A stretch of 64,000 nt of DNA. It comes from CAHJXF01 sp038225855. Its GTDB lineage: Bacteria > Pseudomonadota > Gammaproteobacteria > Burkholderiales > Burkholderiaceae_D. The notes under the pieces were generated by a model, which made no database searches, had not been told where the DNA came from, and saw only the letters and a list, made by a program, of their open reading frames with translations. The stretch covers positions 1 through 64,000 of the forward strand of contig JBBRQU010000014.1 in assembly GCA_038225855.1 (NCBI GenBank). The letters run 5' to 3'. Positions 9,101 to 17,029 of this stretch are shown one piece after another. Each line of letters begins with the position of its first letter. Within the stretch, counting starts at the first letter, position 1. A program made the position numbers and the translations under genes.

Positions 9101-9568
9101 GCGGAGTGCACATTGCTTGCTGGCGAGTGCCATGCGGAACTGGGGCAGGTCGAGGAAGCCACCGCCTGCTTCGACGACCACGAAGCATGGGCCCGGCAAG
9201 CGTCGCCGGGTCGCATGCCGCCTCCGCCGATCGCGGCCCGCGCCGAGCTGGCGTTGAAGCAAGGAAGATTCGACGAAGCCCGCGCGATCGTCACGCAACT
9301 CGTGAGCAGGCTAGCCGCAACCGGCAGCCTCGACGACAAGGAGGATTTGAAGCGGTATTTCGTTTGTCATCGAGTGCTCGCCGCAACGGGAAAGCCCGAC
9401 GCCGAAGTGTTTCTCAGCCGTGCCCACGCCATGCTCTCGAGTCGCGCGGACCGGCTGCAGAAAGACGACCGCGCGGCCTACCTGAGCAACATCCGACTGC
9501 ATCGCGAGATCGTTGCCGCATGGCTGGCAAACGGTGCGATCGCGACGAGGCCGGCTTCCGAGGCTTGA
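6194..9568 (+). CDS. Class III nucleotide cyclase with AAA/NACHT-like ATPase and TPR repeats (paralogue 1)
   Basis: The product is 1124 aa. A short helical prefix (about 10-50) precedes a class III cyclase domain (about 58-225), then an ATPase domain of the AAA_16 type (P-loop DAGVGKSR with K301; Walker B LLLDD) and a long TPR-rich C terminus (about 680-1100). Metal-binding Asp67 and Asp111 and the catalytic pair Asn186/Arg190 are present. The two substrate-selecting positions are Gln107 and Ser179 rather than Lys and Asp, so cAMP versus cGMP cannot be assigned. The first Gly of the P-loop is Ala. It would be soluble and is probably regulated through its ATPase and TPR parts. It is the close paralogue of 19676-23008 and lies upstream of coxS. 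The start at 6194 was preferred over ATG 6182 because it begins at the conserved prefix. Confidence 0.88.
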   Translation: MSTDPQQTEQQRIEAAIAALLAQRELLSDAVVDAALAPMRARLAALCPVSAEAPAQTLRQVTILFLDVVGSTALSRQLDPEDIHALMDGVLSRCTTVVAAHSGKVLQYAGDSLLAVFGYDVAREDDAERAVRTGLALLEEGRRQGESVKRSHGYDGFDVRVGVHTGNVLLGGGVDAEGSIRGIAVNIAARMEQTAPAGALRISRDTYRQVRGLFDVEPQPPLEMKGIDEPIVSYLVLRVRPRAFRVPGRGMDSVAVEGVAAEVGMIGRDAEIGEVMRVLGDARALRSLRMITVVADAGVGKSRLLLEVERRLERHSGTVRLLHGRAQRHGLNLPHGVVRDMLAWHCDILDSDAPETACAKLTAAFGAPFGNRAEEQSALVGHLIGLDFSSDPHVAGIVQDGRQIRARAFHAIAQFLRLQCEASEDLVVLLLDDLHWADDGSLDLIEYLATACRDLPLVLGCFARPALFERRATWGEAAAHAARIELKPLAVETSGQLVDALLARMADPPPELRALILQNAEGNPFHIEELLGMLIDDGVIMPALDGWQVDRGRLNEAKVPPTLTAVLQARLDALPLREKRALQQDSVIGHVFWDGALQEIAPESVAALDPLARREFISLRDVSAFAGVREFAFKHHLLHQVTYDTVLKGPKRDLHRRTADWLVKITGERIGEHLGLIADHYERARDVVNAARYLARASEAAYGAAAYGAALDYVNRALALTSERDLRARFDLLSIRTNVCNATGRRTEQAEDIAIQAQCAEALDDDRCRAKVARWQSLVAVVTGNYSAALEAADRAQALAALVDDPVTALSASLDKGQALIYMGDPAAAKACLESSLPLARASGRGDLECTAMSRLNYIAQGRGDYVAARAYLEKSLAVARGSSNRRFEGGLMANLGVLETQVGHYERARELLEAGLRVSRAIGDRGSEPYALMGIAAVDHLQGDARAALSGAIEARDLARAVGDRGCEAECTLLAGECHAELGQVEEATACFDDHEAWARQASPGRMPPPPIAARAELALKQGRFDEARAIVTQLVSRLAATGSLDDKEDLKRYFVCHRVLAATGKPDAEVFLSRAHAMLSSRADRLQKDDRAAYLSNIRLHREIVAAWLANGAIATRPASEA

Positions 9569-9592
9569 TCTCTGCAGGCATGGGGCCGTCCC

Positions 9593-9621
9593 TTTCCATC
9601 GCTGCGTTCAGGTAGCATAAT
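9593..9621 (+). promoter_or_regulatory. Candidate sigma-70-type promoter for coxSLM
   Basis: TTTCCA at 9593-9598 and CATAAT at 9616-9621 are separated by 17 bases in the gap between cyclase gene 1 and coxS. The leader would be about 60 bases and ends in AAGGAGA before the coxS ATG. It was found by eye only. Confidence 0.35.
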
Positions 9622-9686
9622 CGCCCGACCTCGCGACGCGCCGCGCCGGGCGCCGCTTCCAATGAAGTCAGTCCCAAGGAGACCGC

Positions 9687-10163
9687 ATGGCCACGACGCT
9701 TTCATTGCGCGTGAACGGCAAGGATGTCACGCGCGACATCGAGCCGAACACCCTCCTCGTCACGTTCATTCGCGAGACTTTGCGTATGACCGGAACGCAC
9801 ATCGGTTGCGACACCGCGCAGTGCGGCGCATGCACCGTGCATCTGGACGGGCATGCGATCAAGTCGTGCAACATCCTTGCGGTGCAGGTCGAAGGCCGCG
9901 AGGTCACGACCATCGAAGGCGTGGAAGCGGCCGATGGCACCATGCATCCGATGCAGGCCGCGTTCAAGGAATGCCATGGACTGCAATGCGGCTACTGCAC
10001 GCCGGGCATGGTGATGAGCGCGATCGATCTCGTGAAGAATCATGCCGAGAACGCGAGCGACGATCGCAAGATTCGCGAAGCGCTGGTGGGCAATTTCTGT
10101 CGCTGCACGGGGTATCAGAACATCGTCAAGGCGATTCAGACGGGCGCTGCGGGGATGAAGTGA
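9687..10163 (+). CDS. coxS: Molybdenum hydroxylase small subunit, 2x[2Fe-2S]
   Basis: The product is 158 aa, normal for CoxS/CutS. The N-terminal plant-type ferredoxin cluster is held by GCDTAQCGAC and a further Cys in KSC; the C-terminal cluster by CGYCTPGM and CRCTGY. It passes electrons from the molybdenum site in CoxL to FAD in CoxM. A strong Shine-Dalgarno (AAGGAGA) precedes the ATG. The gene order S-L-M is that of form II CO-dehydrogenase-like operons. A palindromic repeat element separates it from coxL. Confidence 0.95.
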   Translation: MATTLSLRVNGKDVTRDIEPNTLLVTFIRETLRMTGTHIGCDTAQCGACTVHLDGHAIKSCNILAVQVEGREVTTIEGVEAADGTMHPMQAAFKECHGLQCGYCTPGMVMSAIDLVKNHAENASDDRKIREALVGNFCRCTGYQNIVKAIQTGAAGMK

Positions 10164-10164
10164 C

Positions 10165-10253
10165 CGTCGTTCCCGCGGACGCGGGAACCCAGCGGCGTCG
10201 AGTCGCCGCTTCTATCGATAACGACACTGCGCCTCCGCTTTCGCGGGGGCGAC
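10165..10253. repeat. REP-like palindromic repeat, copy 1 (between coxS and coxL)
   Basis: One of three related elements in the window (others at 33334-33430 and 62931-63025). The left end reads CGTCGTTCCCGCGGACGCGG and the right end has CGCTTTCGCGGGGGCGAC; the ends can pair. This copy sits inside the coxSLM operon, where the hairpin could affect mRNA stability or the ratio of subunits. Confidence 0.75.
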
Positions 10254-10272
10254 AGTCTTGGAGGCACTACAC

Positions 10273-12630
10273 ATGAACGCACGACAAGGCTTCATCGGGC
10301 AGTCGGTCAAGCGCAAGGAAGACCAGCGCTTTCTCACCGGTCGCGGTCAATACACCGACGACTTCACGATGCATCATCAGACGTATGCCGCGTTCGTGCG
10401 CTCGCCCTATGCCCACGCGAAGATCGGCGCCATCGACAGCGCGGCCGCATCGAAGGCGCCCGGGGTTCTGGGTATCTTCACCGGCGCGGATTTCCGCGAG
10501 GTGGGCGGCTTGCCGTGCGGCTGGCTGATCAACCATATCGACGGCACGGCGATGAAGGAGCCCAAGCATCCGGTGCTGGCCGACGGCAAGGCGCTGTATG
10601 TCGGCGACCCGGTCGCGCTGGTCGTCGCCGAGACGCTCGACCAGGCGCGCGCCGCAGCGCAGATGGTCGAGGTCGCGTATGAAGAATTGACTCCGGTCGT
10701 CGAGACCGCGAAGGCCAAGGGCGCGGGGTCCGCGTTGCACGACATCGCGAGCGACAACGTCTGCTTCGTCTGGCATTGCGGCGATAAGGCCGGCACCGAC
10801 GCGGCGATCGCTTCCGCGCCGCATGTCAGCAAGCTCTCGTTTCGCAACAACCGCCTGATCCCCAACGCGATGGAGCCGCGCGCGGCCAACGCGTCGTACA
10901 ACCCGTCCGACGAGAGCTATACGCTCTACGTGTCGAACCAGAACCCGCACGTCGAGCGCCTCTTGATGTGCGCGTTCGTGCTCGGCATTCCCGAACACAA
11001 GATGCGCGTGGTGGCGCCCGATGTCGGCGGCGGCTTCGGCTCGAAGATCTATCTCTACAACGAAGAGACCGCGCTGGTGTGGGCCGCGAAGCGCATCAAG
11101 CGGCCGATCAAGTGGACCTGCGATCGCAGTGAGGCCTTCCTCACCGACGCACATGGCCGCGATCACGTCACGACCGTCGAGATGGGCACCGACAAGGACG
11201 GCAAGTTCCTCGCGTTGCGCGTACACACCACCGCGAACCTCGGGGCCTATCTGTCGACGTTCGCTTCGTGCGTGCCGACCATCCTCTACGCGACGCTGCT
11301 CGCCGGGCAGTACGCGACGCCGAAGATTTTCTGCGAAGTGATCGGCGTCTTCACCAACACCGCGCCGGTCGATGCCTATCGCGGCGCGGGCCGGCCCGAA
11401 GCGACCTATGTGGTCGAGCGCATCGTCGAGACCTGCGCGCGCGATCTGGGCCTCGACCCGGCCGAGATCCGTCGCCGCAATTTCATCAAGACCTTTCCGT
11501 ATGCGACGCCGGTCGGCCTCACGTACGACACCGGCGACTACGAAGCCTTGATGGCGCGCGCAATCGAGTTGGCCGACGTCAAGGGCTTCGACGCGCGCCG
11601 CGCGGAGAGCGAGAAGAAAGGCTTGAAGCGCGGCCTCGGCTACTCGGCCTACGTCGAGGCCTGCGGCCTCGCGCCATCGAACATCGCGGGTGCGCTGGGT
11701 GCGCGCGCGGGTCTCTTCGAAGCCGGCGAAGTGCGCGTGCACCCGACCGGCAAGGTCACGGTCTTCACGGGCAGCCACAGTCACGGGCAGGGACACGAGA
11801 CCACGTTCGCGCAGGTCGTCGCCGACAAGCTCGGCATTCCGATGGAAGACATCGACGTCCAGCACGGCGATACCGGCAAGGTGTTGTTCGGCATGGGCAC
11901 CTATGGCTCGCGCTCGATCGCAGTGGGCGGCAGCGCCATCGCCAAGGCGGTCGACAAGGTGATCGCCAAGGGCAAGAAGATCGCGGCGCATCTGATGGAA
12001 GCGGCCGACACCGACATCGAGTTCGAGGACGGCGTCTTCAAGGTCGCGGGCACCGACAAGGCAACGCCGTTCGCCGCCGTCTCGCTCGCAGCCTACGTGC
12101 CGCACAACTATCCGCTCGACAAGTTGGAGCCGGGTCTCAACGAAAACGCGTTCTACGACCCGACCAATTTCACGTATCCCTCGGGCACCTACATCTGCGA
12201 AGTCGAGATCGATCCGGCCACCGGCGTGACGCGCGTCGATCGCTTCACCGCATGCGACGACTTCGGCAACGTCATCAATCCGATGATCGTCGAAGGCCAG
12301 GTGCACGGCGGCCTCGCGCAGGGCATCGGCCAGGCGCTGCTCGAGCACGGCGTGTACGACACCGAAACGGGTCAACTGCTGACCGGCACGTACATGGACT
12401 ACACGATGCCGCGCGCCGATGACTTCCCGACCTTCAAGGTCGAAACCGTCAAGGGAACGCCGTGCACGCACAATCCTTTAGGTGTCAAGGGTTGTGGCGA
12501 GGCCGGCGCGATCGGCTCACCGCCTGCGGTGATCAACGCGATCTGCCATGCCCTTGGGGTCGCCGACATGCCGATGCCCGCCACGCCGCAGACGGTGTGG
12601 AAAGCGATTCAGGCCCAAGCGGCTCATTGA
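10273..12630 (+). CDS. coxL: Form II CoxL-like molybdenum hydroxylase large subunit
   Basis: The product is 785 aa and binds molybdenum-cytosine dinucleotide. The active-site loop reads AYRGAGR (368-374), the signature of form II enzymes; genuine form I CO dehydrogenases have AYRCSFR. The base Glu743 is present in GVKGCGEAG. The enzyme hydroxylates a carbon centre using water and sends electrons to CoxS/CoxM; its substrate may not be CO. The start at 10273 (MNARQGFIG) is the expected N terminus before the conserved RKEDQRFLTG. The long open frame on the opposite strand is a codon-bias shadow. Confidence 0.93.
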   Translation: MNARQGFIGQSVKRKEDQRFLTGRGQYTDDFTMHHQTYAAFVRSPYAHAKIGAIDSAAASKAPGVLGIFTGADFREVGGLPCGWLINHIDGTAMKEPKHPVLADGKALYVGDPVALVVAETLDQARAAAQMVEVAYEELTPVVETAKAKGAGSALHDIASDNVCFVWHCGDKAGTDAAIASAPHVSKLSFRNNRLIPNAMEPRAANASYNPSDESYTLYVSNQNPHVERLLMCAFVLGIPEHKMRVVAPDVGGGFGSKIYLYNEETALVWAAKRIKRPIKWTCDRSEAFLTDAHGRDHVTTVEMGTDKDGKFLALRVHTTANLGAYLSTFASCVPTILYATLLAGQYATPKIFCEVIGVFTNTAPVDAYRGAGRPEATYVVERIVETCARDLGLDPAEIRRRNFIKTFPYATPVGLTYDTGDYEALMARAIELADVKGFDARRAESEKKGLKRGLGYSAYVEACGLAPSNIAGALGARAGLFEAGEVRVHPTGKVTVFTGSHSHGQGHETTFAQVVADKLGIPMEDIDVQHGDTGKVLFGMGTYGSRSIAVGGSAIAKAVDKVIAKGKKIAAHLMEAADTDIEFEDGVFKVAGTDKATPFAAVSLAAYVPHNYPLDKLEPGLNENAFYDPTNFTYPSGTYICEVEIDPATGVTRVDRFTACDDFGNVINPMIVEGQVHGGLAQGIGQALLEHGVYDTETGQLLTGTYMDYTMPRADDFPTFKVETVKGTPCTHNPLGVKGCGEAGAIGSPPAVINAICHALGVADMPMPATPQTVWKAIQAQAAH

Positions 12631-12655
12631 CCCTGCGTGACCTCGGAGAACAAGC

Positions 12656-13465
12656 ATGCAAGCCTTCGAATACCAGCAACCGAAAAGCGTGGCCGATGCG
12701 GTCAAGGCGCTCGCCGCTGCGAATGGGCAACACGCGGGCGATGCGAAGTTCATCGCCGGCGGACAGACCCTGCTGCCCGCGATGCGCCTCGGTCTCGCGG
12801 CGCCCGCGGCACTGATCGATCTCGATCGTGTCGATGAGTTGAAAGGCATCAAGGTCGATGGCCACACGATCACCATCGGCGCGATGACGCGGCATGCCGA
12901 AGTCGCTGCGTCCGATGCCGTGAAGAAGGCGATCCCCGCGCTCGCGCATCTGGCCGAGATGATCGGCGATCGCCAGGTGCGCAATCGCGGCACGATCGGC
13001 GGAAGCGTCGCCAACAACGATCCCGCGGCGTGCTATCCGTCGGCCGTGCTCGCGTTGGATGCGACCATCAAGACCGACAAGCGCAGCATCGCGGCGAAGG
13101 ACTTCTTCAAGGGGCTGTACGAGACGGCGCTCGAACCCAACGAGTTGCTCGTCTCGATCAGCTTCACCGCGCCCGAGAAATCGGCGTACTACAAGTTTCG
13201 TCAGCAGGCCTCGCACTTTCCCATCGTGGGAGTGTTTGTCGCGAAGACCGCGAATGGCGCGCGCGTCGCCATCACCGGCGCGGGGCCGGTGGTGTTTCGC
13301 GTCAAGGCGCTCGAAGAAGCGCTCGACAAGACGTGGGCGCCCGAAAGTTGCGACGGCGTCACGGTCGATGCGAACGGCTTGAACGGCGACATGCATGCGT
13401 CGGCGGAATATCGCGCGCATCTGATTCCCGTGCTCGCCGGGCGCGCGGTCGCCGAAGCGAAATGA
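12656..13465 (+). CDS. coxM: Molybdenum hydroxylase FAD-binding medium subunit
   Basis: The product is 269 aa. The two FAD-binding motifs of the CoxM/XdhB family are seen as AGGQTLLP near residue 38 and TIGGSVANNDPAA near residue 110, and the C-terminal CO dehydrogenase flavoprotein domain follows. It accepts electrons from CoxS and passes them to an unidentified acceptor. It begins 25 bases after coxL with GGAG upstream of the ATG. Confidence 0.93.
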   Translation: MQAFEYQQPKSVADAVKALAAANGQHAGDAKFIAGGQTLLPAMRLGLAAPAALIDLDRVDELKGIKVDGHTITIGAMTRHAEVAASDAVKKAIPALAHLAEMIGDRQVRNRGTIGGSVANNDPAACYPSAVLALDATIKTDKRSIAAKDFFKGLYETALEPNELLVSISFTAPEKSAYYKFRQQASHFPIVGVFVAKTANGARVAITGAGPVVFRVKALEEALDKTWAPESCDGVTVDANGLNGDMHASAEYRAHLIPVLAGRAVAEAK

Positions 13466-13507
13466 ACTGATGGTCCGACGAGCGTGCGATCGATGCGCGC
13501 GGGTCGA

Positions 13508-13543
13508 CCCGCATGTCGACCGCGCGGTCGATCGACATGCGGG
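13508..13543. repeat. Perfect 12-bp inverted repeat after coxM
   Basis: CCCGCATGTCGA at 13508-13519 and TCGACATGCGGG at 13532-13543 are exact inverse copies separated by 12 bases. Near-identical direct repeats of ATCGCGCTCGCA follow at about 13557-13580. There is no T-tract. It lies between coxM and coxD and could be an mRNA hairpin or an operator. Confidence 0.6.
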
Positions 13544-13600
13544 TGATGCCGCTGTAATCGCGCTCGCAATCGCGCTCGCACTCGCGCACTGACATCGACG

Positions 13601-14518
13601 ATGCAGACCCTTCCCGCGTCGATAGACGCGACTCTTGCCGCGCTCGCAACCCAGGACTACGTCGCCGATCGGCGTCTCGCGACGGCGCTCTTTCTCGCGC
13701 TGCGAATGCAGCGTCCGCTGTTCGTCGAGGGTGAGCCCGGCACCGGCAAGACCGAGCTCGCGAAGACCGTCGCGGCGATGCTCGAGCGTCCGCTGATTCG
13801 CTTGCAATGCTACGAAGGACTCGACCTCGCGGGCGCCGCCTACGAGTGGAATTACGCGCGGCAGATGATCGAGATCCGTCTGGCTGAACACGATGCCGGC
13901 GGGGCGAATGCGGCATCGAAAGAAGCGTTCGCCGTCGACCTCTTCTCCGATCGATTCCTGATTCCGCGCCCCCTGTTGCAGGCGATCGACCCGAAGCAGC
14001 CGGTCCCGCCGGTGCTCTTGATCGACGAACTCGATCGCGCCGACGAGCCCTTCGAAGCCTTCCTGCTCGAAGTGCTGTCTGACTTTCAGATCACGATTCC
14101 CGAGACCGGGACCATCAAGGCGAAGACGCCGCCGATCGTGATCGTCACGTCGAACCGCACGCGCGAGATTCACGATGCGATCAAGCGTCGCTGCCTGTAT
14201 CACTGGGTGGGCTTCCCCGATGCGGCGCGCGAATACGAGATCCTGTTGCGGCGCGTCCCCGGCATCGAGGAGACGCTCGCGCGCGAGATCGTCGCGTTCG
14301 TGCAGCGCCTGCGCACGTCCGACTTGTTTAAGCGTCCCGGCATCGCCGAGACGGTCGAATGGTCGCGCGCGTTGTTGCAGCTCGATGCGATCGTGCTCGA
14401 TCCGGAGATCGTCAACGACACGCTCGGCGTGCTGCTGAAATACCAGGACGACATCGCCAAGGTGTCCGGTTCCGAAGCCGCCCGCCTGATCGCCGAGCTG
14501 CGCGAAGCCGTGGCGTGA
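13601..14518 (+). CDS. coxD: MoxR-family AAA+ ATPase, CoxD-like
   Basis: The product is 305 aa. It has Walker A GEPGTGKTE near residue 44, Walker B VLLIDELDRAD near residue 139, and sensor 1 in IVIVTSNRTRE. CoxD-type chaperones act with a VWA partner to assemble or activate the molybdenum-copper site of CO dehydrogenase. It lies downstream of coxM and 19 bases before coxE, the usual partner order. The chaperone could equally serve a copper-free form II enzyme. Confidence 0.88.
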   Translation: MQTLPASIDATLAALATQDYVADRRLATALFLALRMQRPLFVEGEPGTGKTELAKTVAAMLERPLIRLQCYEGLDLAGAAYEWNYARQMIEIRLAEHDAGGANAASKEAFAVDLFSDRFLIPRPLLQAIDPKQPVPPVLLIDELDRADEPFEAFLLEVLSDFQITIPETGTIKAKTPPIVIVTSNRTREIHDAIKRRCLYHWVGFPDAAREYEILLRRVPGIEETLAREIVAFVQRLRTSDLFKRPGIAETVEWSRALLQLDAIVLDPEIVNDTLGVLLKYQDDIAKVSGSEAARLIAELREAVA

Positions 14519-14537
14519 TTCCACGCGTCGTGTGCGA

Positions 14538-15737
14538 ATGACTTCGCCCGGTCTCCCCGGCCATCTCGCCGAAAACGTGATGCACTTCGCGCGCGTGCTG
14601 CGCGCCGCGGGCCTGCCTCTGGGCAGCGATCGCATCCGGCTCGCCCTCGAAGCGCTGCCGATTGCCGGTCTCGAATCGCGCGCCGACCTGCACGCGACCT
14701 TGACCGCTTGCCTGATCGACAGGCCCGAACATCAGGCGATGTTCGACCAGGCTTTCCATCTCTTCTGGCGCGATCCCGATCTGCTCGGCCGCATGATGGC
14801 GATGCTGTTGCCGCGCGTGCAGGGACGTGCGCAGGGACGTGACGCGGGACCGCGGCCCGCGCAGAATCGACGGCTCGCGAACGCGTTGTTTCCCCCGCGT
14901 GCGGACACCGGGCCGCGGGCTGCGCAGCAGGAAGAAACGATCATCGACGCGGCGCTGACCTTCTCGGATCGCGAGCGTCTGTTCAAGGCCGACTTCGACA
15001 CGATGACGGCCGAAGAATGGCTGCAAGCCAAGCGGCTGGTCGAGACGCTGGCCTTCAACATCGAACGCATCGCGACGCGTCGCACGCGACGATCGCCGCG
15101 CGGGCGGCTCGACTGGCGCCGCACCATGCAGGCATCGGCGCGCGCCGGCACGATGACGATGCGCTTCAGGCGGCCGCGCCTGCAGGTCGTACCGCTGGTC
15201 GTGATCGCCGACATTTCGGGTTCGATGAGTCGCTATTCGCGCATGCTGCTGCACTTCGCGCACGCGTTGTCGAATCAGCGTCAGAGTGGCTCGCAGCGCG
15301 TCTCGACGTTCGTGTTCGGCACGCGGCTGACGTCGATCACGCGGGTGTTGCGCATGCGCGACCCGGACGCGGCGGTGGCGTCGGTCGTGCGCGCGGTCGA
15401 CGACTGGTCGGGCGGCACGCGCATCGCGGAGTGCCTTGCCGATTTCAATCGCGACTGGTCGCGCCGCGTGCTCGCACAGAACGCGACGGTGCTGCTCGTC
15501 ACCGACGGGCTCGAGCGCGGCGACACCCAAGGATCGATTGCGCGCCTCGCGTTCGAGACCGAGCGGCTCGCCAAGTCGTGCCGCAAACTGGTGTGGCTCA
15601 ATCCGCTATTGCGCTATCAAGGCTTCGAGCCGCGCGCCGCGGGCATACGCGCGATGCTGCCGCACGTCGATCGTTTCGTTCCGGCGCACAATCTGCAAAG
15701 TCTCGCGGCGCTTGCGGACGTGCTCGCCGATGTCTGA
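14538..15737 (+). CDS. coxE: VWA-domain protein, CoxE-like
   Basis: The product is 399 aa. The N-terminal half is the VWA_CoxE-associated region and the C-terminal half a von Willebrand A domain with a metal-ion-dependent adhesion site DISGSM near residue 230, plus later Thr and Asp (VTDG). It partners the MoxR ATPase CoxD in enzyme maturation. A low-complexity stretch near residue 95 (LPRVQGRAQGRDAGPR) comes from short repeats at 14810-14870, resembling inserts in fmt and ntrY. An upstream in-frame GTG at 14532 is an alternative start. Confidence 0.87.
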   Translation: MTSPGLPGHLAENVMHFARVLRAAGLPLGSDRIRLALEALPIAGLESRADLHATLTACLIDRPEHQAMFDQAFHLFWRDPDLLGRMMAMLLPRVQGRAQGRDAGPRPAQNRRLANALFPPRADTGPRAAQQEETIIDAALTFSDRERLFKADFDTMTAEEWLQAKRLVETLAFNIERIATRRTRRSPRGRLDWRRTMQASARAGTMTMRFRRPRLQVVPLVVIADISGSMSRYSRMLLHFAHALSNQRQSGSQRVSTFVFGTRLTSITRVLRMRDPDAAVASVVRAVDDWSGGTRIAECLADFNRDWSRRVLAQNATVLLVTDGLERGDTQGSIARLAFETERLAKSCRKLVWLNPLLRYQGFEPRAAGIRAMLPHVDRFVPAHNLQSLAALADVLADV

Positions 15738-15778
15738 CCCCTGATTGTCCAACGACTTCACGACCCACGAGGCCAACC

Positions 15779-16267
15779 ATGCAACTGAAAGGCGAACAGC
15801 TCCTGCCGGTATCGCAACAAACCGCGTGGGAAGCGCTCAACGACACGTCGCTGTTGAAGGAATCGATCCCCGGTTGCGAGTCGATCGAACCCGTGACCGC
15901 CGAAGGCGAATCGACGCCCACGCCGAGCGTCTATGACCTCGTGATGGTTGCTGCGATCGGACCGGTCAAGGCGACATTCAAGGGCAAGCTGCAACTGATG
16001 GATATGGATCCGCCCAACGCCTACACGATTCGCTTCGAAGGCAGCGGCGGCATCGCGGGATTCGGCAAGGGTACTGCCGCCGTCAAATTGATTCCGGCCG
16101 AAGGCGAAGGCGTAGCCACCCGGCTCGACTACGAAGCCAACGCCACCGTCGGCGGAAAGATCGCGCAGGTGGGGTCGCGCCTGATCGACATGGCGGCCAG
16201 AAAGATCGCCAACAACTTCTTCGAGAACTTCAACGAGGCGTTGAAGAAGCGGCAGACGAATCAATAG
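15779..16267 (+). CDS. coxG: CoxG-type SRPBCC carbon monoxide dehydrogenase accessory protein
   Basis: The product is 162 aa. It has the SRPBCC/CoxG fold: KGEQLLPVSQQTAWEAL at the N terminus, IPGCESIEP, and the glycine-rich FEGSGGIAGFGKG. CoxG proteins are linked to membrane recruitment of the CO dehydrogenase in Oligotropha. This copy lacks the extra C-terminal hydrophobic tail found in some homologues. It is the last gene of the cox run. Confidence 0.88.
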   Translation: MQLKGEQLLPVSQQTAWEALNDTSLLKESIPGCESIEPVTAEGESTPTPSVYDLVMVAAIGPVKATFKGKLQLMDMDPPNAYTIRFEGSGGIAGFGKGTAAVKLIPAEGEGVATRLDYEANATVGGKIAQVGSRLIDMAARKIANNFFENFNEALKKRQTNQ

Positions 16268-16319
16268 CGGCCGGCGGCCCCTGCGCGCCGTGTGTCGCAC
16301 GCGGGGCCGAATTGATCCA

Positions 16320-16348
16320 AGCTAGCTAGCTATGATGCAAGCGTCATC
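16320..16348. promoter_or_regulatory. Candidate toxin-antitoxin operator
   Basis: AGCTAGCTAGCT at 16320-16331 is a perfect palindrome, followed by the near-palindrome ATGATGCAAGCGTCAT, all within 50 bases upstream of the antitoxin ATG. Such paired palindromes are typical binding sites of Phd/VapB antitoxins. This is inference from symmetry and position. Confidence 0.4.
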
Positions 16349-16369
16349 CTGACACTGCGGAGCACCGCC

Positions 16370-16612
16370 ATGACCGAAATCGCCTTGTTCGACGCGAAGA
16401 ACCGGCTGTCTGAACTGATCGTGCGTGTCGAGGCCGGCGAGGAGTTCGTCATCACACGGCGGGGCAAGCCGGTGGCGCGGCTCGGGCGGCACGAGGTCGA
16501 TGCCGTGCAGAAGCGCGCGCAAAAAGCCATCGCGAAGCTTCAGGCCAGCCGCAAGGGCGTGAGCCTGGGCCGTCTGCACAGCCGCGACCTGATCGGCGAA
16601 GGCCGTCGTTGA
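16370..16612 (+). CDS. Phd/YefM-type antitoxin
   Basis: The product is 80 aa. The N-terminal part (LFDAKNRLSELIVRVEAGEE, then VITRRGKPVARL) is the DNA-binding Phd/YefM fold. It would neutralise the adjacent PIN-domain toxin and repress the operon. Its stop overlaps the toxin ATG by one base (TGATG). The gene is intact although the toxin frame is broken. Confidence 0.88.
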   Translation: MTEIALFDAKNRLSELIVRVEAGEEFVITRRGKPVARLGRHEVDAVQKRAQKAIAKLQASRKGVSLGRLHSRDLIGEGRR

Positions 16613-17029
16613 TGCGCGGCGCGGTGGTCGATGCGTCCGTGGCGGCGGCCTGGCTCCTGCCCGATGAAGCGACGCCGCTGACGGAGGCGGGTTCTTCACG
16701 CCACCGCCACCGCCGACATCTGGGTGCCCGCGCTGTGGTTGCTCGAGATCGGCAATCTCCTGCTCAACGCACAGCGCCGCAAACGCATCGATGAGGCCAA
16801 GCGCCGCGAACTGGTCGCAGTCGCGGCCGCGCTGCGATTGCGCATCGATCGCGAGCCGGTTTCGATGATCGCTCTCGATGCGCTGGCCGCCCGCCATCGC
16901 CTGAGCGCCTATGACGTCGCGTATCTCGAACTCGCACGCCGCCGAGGTCTGCCGCTGGCGACGCTTGATCAAGCGTTGAGCGCCGCTCTCCCCGCCGCGG
17001 GCGTCTTGCCAGTCACCCTCGAGCGTTGA
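16612..17029 (+). pseudogene. vapC: VapC-type PIN-domain ribonuclease toxin, frameshifted
   Basis: Two frames together give a complete PIN toxin of about 139 residues. The first part is MRGAVVDASVAAAWLLPDEA, with the first catalytic Asp. The second contains ADIWVPALWLLEIGNLLL (Glu), YDVAYLELA (Asp) and LATLDQAL (Asp). The frames change around 16686-16692 in GGAGGCGGGTT; one missing base would restore a single frame. All acidic active-site residues survive, so the break is recent or is an assembly error. Uncorrected, the first frame ends after about 60 codons without an active site. Confidence 0.8.

Noticed and set aside
10267..12471. A 734-codon open frame antisense to coxL
   Set aside because: It has no recognisable domain, lies exactly opposite a clear coxL, and is rich in Arg, Gly and Asp as expected from codon-bias shadows in high-GC DNA.
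9687..13465. Genuine form I carbon monoxide dehydrogenase
   Set aside because: CoxL has AYRGAGR rather than AYRCSFR, and the gene order is S-L-M rather than M-S-L.
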